Below, piece after piece: positions 16,024-24,471 of a stretch of DNA of 64,000 nt. Source of the stretch: Bordetella parapertussis (GTDB lineage Bacteria > Pseudomonadota > Gammaproteobacteria > Burkholderiales > Casimicrobiaceae); assembly GCA_943331295.2 (NCBI GenBank), contig CALQLA020000025.1:1-64000 (forward strand), in the 5' to 3' direction. Positions within the stretch are counted from its first letter, which is position 1. Each line of letters starts with the position of its first letter. Both the position numbers and the translations under genes were made by a program. The notes under the pieces were generated by a model. That model saw only the letters and a program-made list of their open reading frames with translations, did not search any database and was not told where the DNA came from.

Positions 16024-19000
16024 CTAGGGAGAGGCGGCTCGGCGCACCACCATGGACGGATCGCCCAGCAGGATCCAGGTGCGGCGCACGTCCATGTTGG
16101 TGGTGGCGGCCTTGGCGGCGGCGGCCGCCTCGCCGAGCGTCATCGGGGTCGCGCCGTACAGCCTACCGATCATCGCCTGGTTCATCTTGGACTGCGGCTC
16201 CGGCTCGGTCAGTCCCGACGACGCCCACACCGCCACCGCGCCACCGTTCTGGGCCTTGATCAGCGCCTTGGCCAGCGGATAGGTGTACAGGTCCTGGATG
16301 AACCCGTTGAGGCAGGTCATCGCCAGGAACACCGGCGTCCGGTCGTCATTGGCGAGCTCGAGCGCGCTGGTCGAGTCGAACAGCCCGGACCAGAGTTCGT
16401 TCGAGCCGTGGCCGACGTAGTTGACCAGGGCCTTGCCCGCATTGAGGCCGGCGAGCAGCTCGCCGTACGGGTCCGGGTCGCTGGCCTGGAAAACGTTGGT
16501 CACCGTCAGCGACCGCGGCAGCAACGCCGCCACGCTGGCGGAGTAGGGCGCGAAGTCCTCGCGCTCGTTGAGGGGGGCGCCGGTCACCAGCAGGGCCTCG
16601 TTCTTCCAGCTGGCCGGAGGCGTCGCATCGTAGCCCACGATCCGGGCCACCATCAGGTCGGCCTCGGCGGCCGACTCCGCCGGCAGGCGTCCGATCGCCA
16701 GCTCCGGCAGGCCGTCCTCGTTGAAATCGACGAACCAGTCGTCCGACGCCGTCTCCAGGAACGCCGTGTCGACCAGCTTGACCGGCAGCAGGTCGGGCAC
16801 CGTCGTGTCCATGAAGTTGCGCGGATCGAAGGTGCCGTTGCCCAGCAGCAGCACGAAGCGCGGCTTGGTCGTCCAGCCCGCCTTCGCGGTCGCGAGGAAA
16901 TTCCGCAGCGCGAACGGCGTCTTCACGCCGAAGCTGAATTCGTCGTAGATATCCTGCACGTCGATGCGCGCGACCTTGAGCCCCTTCGAGGTGCGCAGCG
17001 CCGCCAGCGGGGCGGCGCTGTCGAGCAGGCTCGCGTGGCCGAGAATCACCAGGTCGTAGCCGGCCCGCACCGCATGCCACGACGAGGGGCGGTTGGCGGT
17101 CACGGCGGGCGCCTTGATCTGGTCGTCGGTCACGGCCAGCAGCGTGCGCGTGCCGGTGCCGACGGTGGGCACGATGGTGAACGCGTAGTTCGGCGCGCTG
17201 CCGCTCACCTTGCCCGTCACCAGCGATGGGTTGGCCGGATCGGTGATGTCGAGCACCGTGATCGCCTGCGTGCCGAAGCCGCCGATGGTCGTCGTTTTCT
17301 TGACGGGGGCGGTGAAGCGCAGCTGGTCGCCGTCGGCAAGGTAGCTGTGCGGGTAGGTGAGCTGCACGTCGTCCACGACGGTCACGTCGTCCGGGCTCGC
17401 GCCGGTCAGGGTCAGCGTGTTCGGCCCTTCGTTCACCACGGCCACCGGGAAGCTCGCCTCGACGTTGGCCTGGCCCCTGAAGGACACGGCGCCCACCGGC
17501 CTCCCGTTGAGCGACACCGCCACCGCGTGCGGCCCCATGGTCGCGCCCTGCAGCCTGACGCGCAGCAGGGACGCGCCACCGGCCGGATGGTAATGCGCCA
17601 CGACGATCGGCTGATCGGTCGGCGCGTCGGTGATGATCGGCCCGAAGAAGTTGTTGCGGTCGCCGTTGGAGAGCTCCGTGAAGTAGATCGTCCGCGGCTT
17701 CCAATCGACGGTGGCCGGGAAGCTCGCCACACCGGCCGCGCCCCTGGACGTGCCGCCGGTGCTCATCCGCAGGCCCGGCGCCGCGCCGGCGACCAGCCAG
17801 TACGATTGGGTGTCCGACCAGACCGTATCGATCCCCCGGCCGTAGAAAAGGACGGCGTCGGTCGGATCGAACTTGCCCCCCTCCTCGCCGGCGACGAGGA
17901 TCGGCTGCTGCATGCCGTTGACGTAGAGCTGCAGCTTCCGCGGATCGGTCTTCGCGCTGATCCCGGCGGCCACCAACTGCGGCTGCGTGATGCGATACCA
18001 GCCTTCGGCTTTCGCCTCGAGCCGCACCGCGGGGCCGGCGGCCAGCGTGTACTGCTGCGCGACGGCGGCCGGCGAGGCGGCGCCGGCCGTGTTCGCGGCC
18101 GCGCTGACGCCCACCGATTTCAACGACAAGCTCTTGGCGTTGGGGCCCGACAGGCCGCTCACGCTGCCCACGCTGGAGAGCGGCACCGCAATGTCCGGAT
18201 CGTCCAGCGCGCCGGCGCTCCCGGTGGCCACGGGGCGATTGCGCAGCATCTGCACCGTGCCCGGGGCCCGGGTCGCGATGTCGGTCTCGGCGCCGAGCTT
18301 GGACACCGCCGGCCCGTACCACGTCTTCTTGCCGCTCAGGTCCACCTCTTCCAGCCAGTACACCGCGCCGGCACCGACGCCGCTATCGCGCCAGCGGCGC
18401 GTCTGGCCGGCGGTGAAGGTGGTGCCGGCGCCGCCGATCAAGGCCGTGCCGGCGAGCAGCGACGCGTTGAGCTTGAGCTTCTGGCCCTTCTCCTCGCGGT
18501 AGAGGTTGAAGCCGAGGTTGTTGACCTCGCGGCCGGTGATCAGCTGGATCAGGTTGCCGCTTGCGTCCGGGGTTGCGGTGAAGGACTGCAGGCGGATCTG
18601 CGTGGGCGCTGCAATCGTCGCCGTCGGCACAACCTCCCCGGTGCTCAGAATGGTCGACGTGTAGAGGCTGGTGCCATTCGAGAACAGGATTTGGGCCGAT
18701 TGGCCGGAAGAGAGGCCGGTCGCAGCGGTTCCCACGAACAACTTTCCGGCGGTGCCTCCTCCCCCGTTGTAGGGACCCGCCCAGCCGGCAATGATGAGCG
18801 TTCTGTCCGCCGTCCAGCCGACGCCGCTGCTGGCGGCAAACTTCAACGAATGAACATTGCTCCCCAGGCTGATATTCGAATCGCTCGTCAATTGCAGGGT
18901 CGACGTACTGCTGACGATCGTATTTGTGGCGATGCCCGTCGTAGCGAGCGTGCCGCCGTTCAACACCACCTGTGAAGCATAGCTGGCCGTGGTGGAGACG

Positions 19001-21240
19001 GGATTGAGCCGCAATTCACCCGCCGTGATCGTGGTGGCACCCGTGTGGCCGTTGCCGGCATTGGACAGCGTCAGCGTCCCGGTGCCGACCTTTGTCATCG
19101 CGCCACCGGTGCCGCTGATGACGCCGGCGTACGTCGTGCTGGCATTGTTGCCGCCGGCGGTGAGCGTGGCCGCACTGCCGAAGGTGACATTGCCTCCGGT
19201 CGTGCCGCCACCGGCGAGAGAACCGATCGTGTTGTTGAAGCCGTTCACCTCGAGAATGGCGTTGGCCGCATTCGTCGTCGTCACCGCGGTGGCATTCCCG
19301 AAGGCTCCGTTGGCGGTGGTCGTCGCCACTCCGGCCTTGAGTGTTCCCGCACTGACCGTGGTTGCACCGGTGTAGGTGTTGAGTCCCGACAACGTGAGCC
19401 CGACCGTACCCTGCTTGATCAATTGGCCGGTTCCGCTGATGACGCCTGACCAGGTGGACGCGTCGCCGGACGTCGTGATGAACGTGACGTTGCCGGAACC
19501 TCCGCCCAGCGTCGTGGTGCCATCGGAAGAAACGGATTGGCCAGAGGACCCCGACGTCCGGCGACCTTCAAGCGTGATGCTGCCGCTGGTGGACGTGATC
19601 ACGGCCGAGTTGGCCCGGATACCTCTGGACCCGGTGCTGGCCCCAGCCCCCGTGCCGGTGATGCTGATATCGCCGCTATTGGAGGTGACCGTGACCGTGC
19701 CGCCGGGGACGCCGTCGAGAAAGACGCCCGTAACGGTCCCGGCCGCACTGGAACTGGTCCCAGCAAGCGTAATATTGCCGGTCGTGGTCTGGATGATAGT
19801 GGCGCTTGTTGCGTAGATGCCGTCGTTTGATGAATGTCCGCCGCTGGCGGTGATGGACACCGTGCCCGCGCCCGTGCTGATCGTTGAATTGAGTGTGAGC
19901 TTTTGGGCGGTGATGCTCAACGCGCTACCGTTGACGCCGTTCAGCGTTATTGCACCCGTTGCATATTCGTTAATACCTGCAAGCGTCAAGCTCTTTAATG
20001 CCTGACCGCCGCCGATAGTGCAGGAGCCGAATTGCATGTTCCCGCTGCCTGACCCGGTGACGGTCAGCGTCCGGTTGTTTGCCGCCGCGTCGGCGTCGAT
20101 GCTGCCGGTGAAATAGATAGTATTGTTGTTGACCTGGGTGTTTGTCACCACAACGTTGGCGGTTACGGTCACCGCGCCGCTGTACGCCAGGGTTCCGTTC
20201 TGGCCCGTGTTGGCGGTCATCGAGAAGTTGCCACCCCAGCTTTGTGCATTCGTCACGTTGAGCAAGGTGACGGTGGGGATGATCGTACCGCCGGTGATGG
20301 TCAGCGTCCCCGTCCCCAGAGCAGTGTTATTCCCGATGCTCAGCGTGCCCGCGCTGAGCGCCGTGCCGCCCGAGTAGGTGTTCGCGCCGGGCAAGGTCAG
20401 CGTACCGGCGCCGGACTTGGTGAGACTGCCCGTCCCGCCCATCACCAGGCTGACGGTCGTCGTGCCGGACGCCGCCGAATCGGTGGCGCCGGTCGTCGTA
20501 AGCGAGGTGCCGGCCAGCGTGTAGCCGGCACCGGTAATGCTGATGGTGCCGAAGGCCGTCCCGGCAGTGTAGTCGTTGGTGTTGCTCAGCTGCGCAGCGC
20601 CCGTCGGGAAGACGAGGCTGTCGTTCGCGACGGGCGCGGTGCCGCCCCAGTTCTGTGCCGTTGTCCAGTTGCCATTGGCACCCCCGCCAGTCCAGGTCCT
20701 CGTGGCGGCATCAGCCTGATGTGCCGAACCCAGCAGCATCGAAGCCAGCCCAAGGTGGGCGATGATCGACCTCAAACCGGGTTTGTCGCGACCGGAACCA
20801 CCGGCGTGCACGTCCATCGTTTCTCTGCGTCCCGAATCCATCCACCCGCTCAGCCATCCCGCGCTTCGCCGCACCCTCTGCACCAGTCTTTCGCCCCAGC
20901 CCCGCCGCTCCGCCTCCACCACGCGTCCGAGGATCTGCCCCGATTCCACGCGCTCCTCCGGGAGCCCGGCGGCATCGCCGCGCAGGGTGAACACCGGCGC
21001 CGCTTCTGTCGCCCGGTCGATCCCGACCACGCGGTGCGCCGTCAGGCGCTGCTCCCCGCGGTAGAGCAGGACGTCGCCGGCGCGCACCTCTGTCGGCGCT
21101 ACCGGCTCCACCACGACCGCCTCGCCCGCGCGGATGCTCGGGTGCATGCTGCCGCCTTCCGCGCGGAAACGAGCGCGATGCCCCCGGCCAAGGAGTTGGG
21201 CGGCCAGATCCAGAAAAGCTTCCGAGTTGCGCGCGATCAT
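16024..21240 (-). CDS. S24/S26 signal-peptidase-like domain fused to autotransporter-type beta repeats and a C25 (gingipain-like) cysteine peptidase
   Basis: This is a 1738-residue protein. Residues 1-135 form an S24/S26 domain of the Ser-His (SipW/archaeal) type: Ser31 in 'EGGSMHPSI' and His69 in 'RLTAHRVVGI'. Residues about 142-178 form a second, internal signal-like segment ('IIAHLGLASMLLGSAHQADA'). Residues about 180-860 are Ser/Thr/Gly-rich with several 'TYTGATTVSAGTLKAG'-type passenger repeats. A linker with 'NNLGFNLYREEKGQKLKLNA' follows. Residues about 1395-1738 form a C25 peptidase, with His1611 in 'NYVGHGSN' and Cys1643 in 'AMTCLNG'. No autotransporter barrel follows the peptidase. 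The ATG overlaps the kinase stop (ATGA). An internal ATG at 20817 could produce the secreted part alone. It probably matures or exports the peptide made by the operon, which is an inference. Confidence 0.85.
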   Translation of the reverse strand: MIARNSEAFLDLAAQLLGRGHRARFRAEGGSMHPSIRAGEAVVVEPVAPTEVRAGDVLLYRGEQRLTAHRVVGIDRATEAAPVFTLRGDAAGLPEERVESGQILGRVVEAERRGWGERLVQRVRRSAGWLSGWMDSGRRETMDVHAGGSGRDKPGLRSIIAHLGLASMLLGSAHQADAATRTWTGGGANGNWTTAQNWGGTAPVANDSLVFPTGAAQLSNTNDYTAGTAFGTISITGAGYTLAGTSLTTTGATDSAASGTTTVSLVMGGTGSLTKSGAGTLTLPGANTYSGGTALSAGTLSIGNNTALGTGTLTITGGTIIPTVTLLNVTNAQSWGGNFSMTANTGQNGTLAYSGAVTVTANVVVTNTQVNNNTIYFTGSIDADAAANNRTLTVTGSGSGNMQFGSCTIGGGQALKSLTLAGINEYATGAITLNGVNGSALSITAQKLTLNSTISTGAGTVSITASGGHSSNDGIYATSATIIQTTTGNITLAGTSSSAAGTVTGVFLDGVPGGTVTVTSNSGDISITGTGAGASTGSRGIRANSAVITSTSGSITLEGRRTSGSSGQSVSSDGTTTLGGGSGNVTFITTSGDASTWSGVISGTGQLIKQGTVGLTLSGLNTYTGATTVSAGTLKAGVATTTANGAFGNATAVTTTNAANAILEVNGFNNTIGSLAGGGTTGGNVTFGSAATLTAGGNNASTTYAGVISGTGGAMTKVGTGTLTLSNAGNGHTGATTITAGELRLNPVSTTASYASQVVLNGGTLATTGIATNTIVSSTSTLQLTSDSNISLGSNVHSLKFAASSGVGWTADRTLIIAGWAGPYNGGGGTAGKLFVGTAATGLSSGQSAQILFSNGTSLYTSTILSTGEVVPTATIAAPTQIRLQSFTATPDASGNLIQLITGREVNNLGFNLYREEKGQKLKLNASLLAGTALIGGAGTTFTAGQTRRWRDSGVGAGAVYWLEEVDLSGKKTWYGPAVSKLGAETDIATRAPGTVQMLRNRPVATGSAGALDDPDIAVPLSSVGSVSGLSGPNAKSLSLKSVGVSAAANTAGAASPAAVAQQYTLAAGPAVRLEAKAEGWYRITQPQLVAAGISAKTDPRKLQLYVNGMQQPILVAGEEGGKFDPTDAVLFYGRGIDTVWSDTQSYWLVAGAAPGLRMSTGGTSRGAAGVASFPATVDWKPRTIYFTELSNGDRNNFFGPIITDAPTDQPIVVAHYHPAGGASLLRVRLQGATMGPHAVAVSLNGRPVGAVSFRGQANVEASFPVAVVNEGPNTLTLTGASPDDVTVVDDVQLTYPHSYLADGDQLRFTAPVKKTTTIGGFGTQAITVLDITDPANPSLVTGKVSGSAPNYAFTIVPTVGTGTRTLLAVTDDQIKAPAVTANRPSSWHAVRAGYDLVILGHASLLDSAAPLAALRTSKGLKVARIDVQDIYDEFSFGVKTPFALRNFLATAKAGWTTKPRFVLLLGNGTFDPRNFMDTTVPDLLPVKLVDTAFLETASDDWFVDFNEDGLPELAIGRLPAESAAEADLMVARIVGYDATPPASWKNEALLVTGAPLNEREDFAPYSASVAALLPRSLTVTNVFQASDPDPYGELLAGLNAGKALVNYVGHGSNELWSGLFDSTSALELANDDRTPVFLAMTCLNGFIQDLYTYPLAKALIKAQNGGAVAVWASSGLTEPEPQSKMNQAMIGRLYGATPMTLGEAAAAAKAATTNMDVRRTWILLGDPSMVVRRAASP
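18660..20700 (-). repeat. Autotransporter-associated beta-strand repeat region within the C25 protein
   Basis: Translation gives repeated short modules such as 'NTYSGGTALSAGTLSIGN', 'NTYTGATTVSAGTLKAG' and 'NGHTGATTITAGELRLN', spaced irregularly and rich in T, S, G, N. These match the PATR-type parallel beta-helix module. The stretch is visibly poorer in GC than the flanking peptidase sequence, consistent with different ancestry or composition constraints. Confidence 0.8.
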
Positions 21241-22133
21241 GGTGCGTTCTCCCTTACGAATTCCACCACCTTTTCATCCGGCACGAAGCGCAGTTCCGCG
21301 CATGGAACCGCGGCGGCCACTTGCTGCAATACCTCGAGGGTATAGCCCAGCGCCGCCGCGTTGTAGAAGGGCACGAAGCTGCGCGTGAACAGGCTGGACA
21401 CCGCCTCGTGCGGCGCCAGCGGAATCAGTTCGTTCCGCTCGCCGCGCCCGAGGACAAAGGCGTGAGTCAACTCGACGCGGGCAGCCGCAGCCAGTTCCGC
21501 CTCGCCGTGCCACGGCGTGCCGTACATCCAGACCTTGCCGTCGAGACACCGCAGGATGATGCGATCGTCGCTCAGGACCAGAACGCCGGTCTTCTCCCAG
21601 AGCTTTGCGGTGGTCGTCTTCCCCGCGCCGGAGTGGCCCAGGAACAGATACCCCCGGCCGTCGTGGTCCTGCAAGCCCAGCGCGTGCACTTCGACACCGC
21701 GGCCGCGTGCCAGCAGGTTCGTCATCAGCAGTTCGTCGAGCGGGTACTCGAGCGGGAAGGCCGGCTCGCGGCGGTCGTGGAAATCGGCGTGCAGCGTCAC
21801 TTCGCCGGCCGTGAAGTCCGCATTGAAGCGGGCCCGCTTGTACGGATGCGCGCCGATGGAGGGAGACGTGAACAGGAAAACGTACTCGTCGCCATCGCGG
21901 TAGAGTTTCCACAGGCCGCCCGAATCGAAAATCTCGGTGCCCGTGGCGGGCTGCCGCAGGTCGCCCCACGCCGCGTTCACCGTCGCGTCGGCGCCGTCGT
22001 CGTCCGCGAGGAACCGCCGGGTCGCCCCCGACACGCCAACGCGCAGGTCCGGGTCGGAACTCGTCAGCGCAACGCGGATGTCTCCGATTCGCACACGCTC
22101 ACGGCCTCGGTCTGCGCCGGAATCGGGCATCAT
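21237..22133 (-). CDS. HPr-kinase-like (HprK-related) ATP-binding protein of a peptide-modification operon
   Basis: This 298-residue protein has a C-terminal HprK-type P-loop, 'GHSGAGKTTTAKL' (166-178 from the chosen start), followed by 'VLVLSDDRIILRC'. The N-terminal ~130 residues ('TEIFDSGGLWKLYRDGDEYV') resemble the accessory domain of HprK-related proteins in peptide biosynthetic clusters. Classical HprK phosphorylates HPr on serine. Homologues in lasso-peptide and PqqD-linked clusters are thought to act on the precursor peptide or its partners. I chose the ATG pair at 22133/22130 because upstream residues are R/P-rich and overlap the precursor gene. Its stop overlaps the next start (ATGA), so the two are translationally coupled. 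Confidence 0.82.
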   Translation of the reverse strand: MMPDSGADRGRERVRIGDIRVALTSSDPDLRVGVSGATRRFLADDDGADATVNAAWGDLRQPATGTEIFDSGGLWKLYRDGDEYVFLFTSPSIGAHPYKRARFNADFTAGEVTLHADFHDRREPAFPLEYPLDELLMTNLLARGRGVEVHALGLQDHDGRGYLFLGHSGAGKTTTAKLWEKTGVLVLSDDRIILRCLDGKVWMYGTPWHGEAELAAAARVELTHAFVLGRGERNELIPLAPHEAVSSLFTRSFVPFYNAAALGYTLEVLQQVAAAVPCAELRFVPDEKVVEFVRENAP

Positions 22134-22167
22134 CGTCAACTTCTGCGATCGCGTGGCGACCGGCCTC

Positions 22168-22377
22168 CTACGATCCCTGAGTCGTACAAAAAACCACCGC
22201 CTGGCAAGTGCCGGAGTGCGCCGGGCCGGAGGTCGAGCTGGTCTTGCAGTTCCCGAGCACCGCTTCATCCGGCCGCAGCGCAATCTCCAACAAAAGCGGC
22301 TTTGCGTACACGCGCCTTGGGCAGGCCTGCGGGTCGTGTCCGCCGACGTTCGGCATCGGCTGGGTTCCGGTCGTCAT
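22168..22377 (-). CDS. Candidate RiPP precursor peptide (69 aa, Cys-containing core)
   Basis: This is a short ORF 8 bases after the radical SAM stop, with a ribosome site (ataggacagcc) before its ATG. The leader-like part includes 'YAKPLLLEIALRPDEAVLGN' (residues 24-43). It is followed by a small-residue core, 'CKTSSTSGPAHSGTC', and a tail, 'QAVVFCTTQGS', with Cys at 44, 58 and 64 (plus Cys19 in the leader). The abrupt change from a helical charged/hydrophobic leader to a Gly/Ser/Thr/Cys core, the position between a SPASM enzyme and a kinase, and good coding signals support a ribosomally made peptide that is modified afterwards. I do not recognise a characterised family, so the product is unknown. 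Confidence 0.8.
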   Translation of the reverse strand: MTTGTQPMPNVGGHDPQACPRRVYAKPLLLEIALRPDEAVLGNCKTSSTSGPAHSGTCQAVVFCTTQGS

Positions 22378-22384
22378 GGCTGTC

Positions 22385-23698
22385 CTATGCGTGGCGTGAA
22401 GCGCAGCCCCGTTCGGCCGAGCCGCACGACGAGCAACCGCCGCCGGCGGCGGGGGTGCCAGAAACGATCGGAATAAGCTTGGCGCCCGCGATCGACCCCA
22501 GCCACTGTTCGTCGCCGCGGCCGTGGAGCGCCTCGGCCGAGGCCATCAGCGCCGGGTAAGCGGAGCCCCCGGCGCAATACTCGCAGTCGCCGTGCGCCGG
22601 CACGGGAATCTCCATCGCCATCGCGCGAAGATGGGCAACGTGGCACATGAAATCGACCGGGGCTTCAGGGTCGCCGGTCTCCAGCTCGGCATTGGCCGGG
22701 CACATCCCGCAGACGTCCTTGATCCCGCAGGACGTGCACTTGGTGATGCGGGTGATCTTTCTCTTGCGCACATCGCGAAGGAAGTGCTCCCACCCGTCGG
22801 CGACGCTCCCGCGGCGCAGGTCGTAGGTATCCTGGTGGGAGAGCGTGCAGATGCTCATCTTGCCTTCCGGATCCACAGCGAATCCGCCCACCCCGCCGCC
22901 GCAGCTGTACACCTCGCTGCGATCAGATGCCTTTGGCGCAGGCGCGGAGCGCTCCGCGAGCTGCCGCCACTCGCCCACGCGGCGCTCGTCCTCCAGATCC
23001 ATCTTCACGACTTCCCACGGCTGCAGCCGCACGGCGAGGGGACTCTGCGAGCAGTCGATGCGCGGCGTCATCATCGCGTCGAACTTGAAGTGGACGCCGA
23101 GTTCCTGCGCCAGCGCCTTCATCGCGCCGATTTCGTGCTTGTTGACCGAGATGGCGACCGTCTTGAGCGACAGCGGCAGGCCGCGCTCCTTCAAGAGGAG
23201 GATGCCGCGCAGGCAGCGATCGTAGGACCCGGGAATCCCGGTGAGCTTCTCGTAAGTCTCGCGGGTCGCGCCGTAAAGCGTGATTTCGATCGAGAACGGA
23301 CGCCACTCGACGAGGTAGTCGGCGATCCGGGGCGTCATGATCGTGCCATTGGTGAAAAGGGTGATGACGAAGCCCTTTTTCTTGGCGTAGGTGTAGATGT
23401 CGAGAAAATCGCTGCGCGCGAAGATCTCTCCGCCGGTGAAAAGCAACCACAGGGAACCGGCATCGGCGAGCTCGTCCAGCAGGCGGCAATGCTCCTCGTA
23501 GGTCAATTCGCCGCGCCGGGCCTCGACGTCGCCCATCGGCAGGTTGTTGTAGCAATGGACGCATTCGAGAGGACAGCGGCGGGTCACCTCGATCGTGACG
23601 TCGGCGGGCGTGCGCGTGGCGGCAACCTTGGCGTGCAACGCCGCGCTGAAGTCCAGGTAGCTCGACGGCTTTGCCTCTTCCTTGACGCGGACGTCCAT
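22385..23698 (-). CDS. Radical SAM/SPASM peptide-modifying enzyme
   Basis: This 437-residue enzyme has the radical SAM cluster motif 'CPLECVHC' (C42, C46, C49) and a 'LLFTGGEIFARSDF' SAM-binding segment. A C-terminal SPASM region carries additional cysteines ('SCGGGVGGFAVDPEG', 'CTSCGIKDVCGMCPANAE', 'CHVAH') for auxiliary Fe-S clusters. This is the layout of enzymes that crosslink or epimerise ribosomal peptides (thioether, C-C bonds). After the SPASM part, an extra Cys-rich tail ('GDCEYCAGGS' and 'GGGCSSCGSAERGCASRHA') is unusual. It starts 4 bases after the PqqD-like stop and is followed directly by the peptide gene, so it very likely acts on that peptide. Confidence 0.93.
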   Translation of the reverse strand: MDVRVKEEAKPSSYLDFSAALHAKVAATRTPADVTIEVTRRCPLECVHCYNNLPMGDVEARRGELTYEEHCRLLDELADAGSLWLLFTGGEIFARSDFLDIYTYAKKKGFVITLFTNGTIMTPRIADYLVEWRPFSIEITLYGATRETYEKLTGIPGSYDRCLRGILLLKERGLPLSLKTVAISVNKHEIGAMKALAQELGVHFKFDAMMTPRIDCSQSPLAVRLQPWEVVKMDLEDERRVGEWRQLAERSAPAPKASDRSEVYSCGGGVGGFAVDPEGKMSICTLSHQDTYDLRRGSVADGWEHFLRDVRKRKITRITKCTSCGIKDVCGMCPANAELETGDPEAPVDFMCHVAHLRAMAMEIPVPAHGDCEYCAGGSAYPALMASAEALHGRGDEQWLGSIAGAKLIPIVSGTPAAGGGCSSCGSAERGCASRHA

Positions 23699-23702
23699 GA
23701 GC

Positions 23703-24059
23703 CTAGACCTCGGTTACGAGTACGGGTTCGATCAACCCGGCGCTTTGCAGGCGCGCGATGAATTCCAGCGCGTCGCCTTCCGCCGTGCCTGCGTCGACCT
23801 CGAATTCGGTGTGGACGCTTTCGACCATCTGCGCAACGGTCGTTTGGCCGTCGATGCGGTTCCAGATGAAGGAAGCCACTTCGCCGAGGTTGTAGATGGA
23901 GTCGAGGTCCCCGATGCGGCCGCGGACCGGCACGACAATGGTCTCGCCCGCTATGTTGCGAGAGGCGAATTCGCCTTTCTTCGCAAAGCAGGCGGCCAGG
24001 ATGGGCTGGCTGTGGTCGGACAAGGGCGGGATGCAATTGACATCACTATCAGCTTGCAC
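23703..24059 (-). CDS. PqqD-like peptide chaperone (RiPP recognition element)
   Basis: This 118-residue protein has PqqD-family features: 'LDSIYNLGEVASFIWNRIDG' (residues about 52-71) and 'VAQMVESVHTEFEVDAGTAE', the winged-helix region that binds leader peptides. A C-terminal helix, 'DALEFIARLQSAGLI', matches the family's end. It is the first gene of the operon and lies next to the radical SAM gene, as in most PqqD/SPASM pairs. Translation starts at GTG 24059, the only start in frame, with a weak ribosome site. Its role would be to deliver the precursor leader to the enzyme. Confidence 0.88.
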   Translation of the reverse strand: MQADSDVNCIPPLSDHSQPILAACFAKKGEFASRNIAGETIVVPVRGRIGDLDSIYNLGEVASFIWNRIDGQTTVAQMVESVHTEFEVDAGTAEGDALEFIARLQSAGLIEPVLVTEV

Positions 24060-24357
24060 GGGTCGAGTTTCTCACGACGGCTTCGGGCTGACACAGTACC
24101 ACGCGTGGCGGGCGGCCCCTAATTCCGGGTCCAGGCCAGTCCCGGGATCGGCGAACGCAGTGACGTCCGACTGCTGGCCGCGATCGATGACCGGGTTCGG
24201 CAGGCGCATCCCGCGTCGAAACCCCGGAACCCGCTGCAACGTCACCCGCGGCCCACCGGGACCGGCGACAGGCAACGGGCATGCCGGGGCGACGGTGGCC
24301 GGCAGACGGCCAGCGGCGGCGGCTGGAATGCGGCCAGTTTCCGCCGACGAAGGAAAC
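24060..24357. other. Gene-free spacer between PqqD-like gene and tRNA-Gly
   Basis: I see no supported gene here. On the minus strand it must hold the RiPP operon promoter. A weak -10-like tactgt lies about 45 bases before the GTG, but no convincing -35 is visible. The 3' end of the tRNA faces this region. Confidence 0.5.
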
Positions 24358-24431
24358 TGGAGCGGGTGAAGGGAATCGAACCCTCGTCGTAAGCTTGGGA
24401 AGCTTCCTCTCTGCCATTGAGATACACCCGC
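24358..24431 (-). tRNA. tRNA-Gly (anticodon CCC)
   Basis: The minus strand folds as a standard cloverleaf. The acceptor arms are gcgggtg / cacccgc, with an encoded CCA end after discriminator T. The anticodon loop ttcccaa gives anticodon CCC, and the T arm contains gagggttcgattccctt. The sequence closely resembles E. coli glyU-type tRNAs. It reads GGG codons. Confidence 0.97.
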
Positions 24432-24441
24432 AGCGCGTAGA

Positions 24442-24471
24442 ATTGTACCCGGCTCGGTCTGTGACGGGCAA
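24442..24471 (-). promoter_or_regulatory. Sigma-70-type promoter of tRNA-Gly
   Basis: Reading the minus strand, ttgccc (-35-like) and tacaat (-10) are separated by 18 bases and lie about ten bases upstream of the tRNA 5' end. This is the usual arrangement for a tRNA promoter. Confidence 0.65.

Noticed and set aside
15784-18975. 1063-residue plus-strand ORF
   Set aside because: It is a shadow of the S26-C25 gene: His/Arg/Gly-rich, with no recognisable domain, on the opposite strand.
16024-24431. Genomic island integrated at the tRNA-Gly 3' end carrying the RiPP operon
   Set aside because: The tRNA 3' end faces the operon, but I found no integrase and no second copy of the tRNA end in the window.
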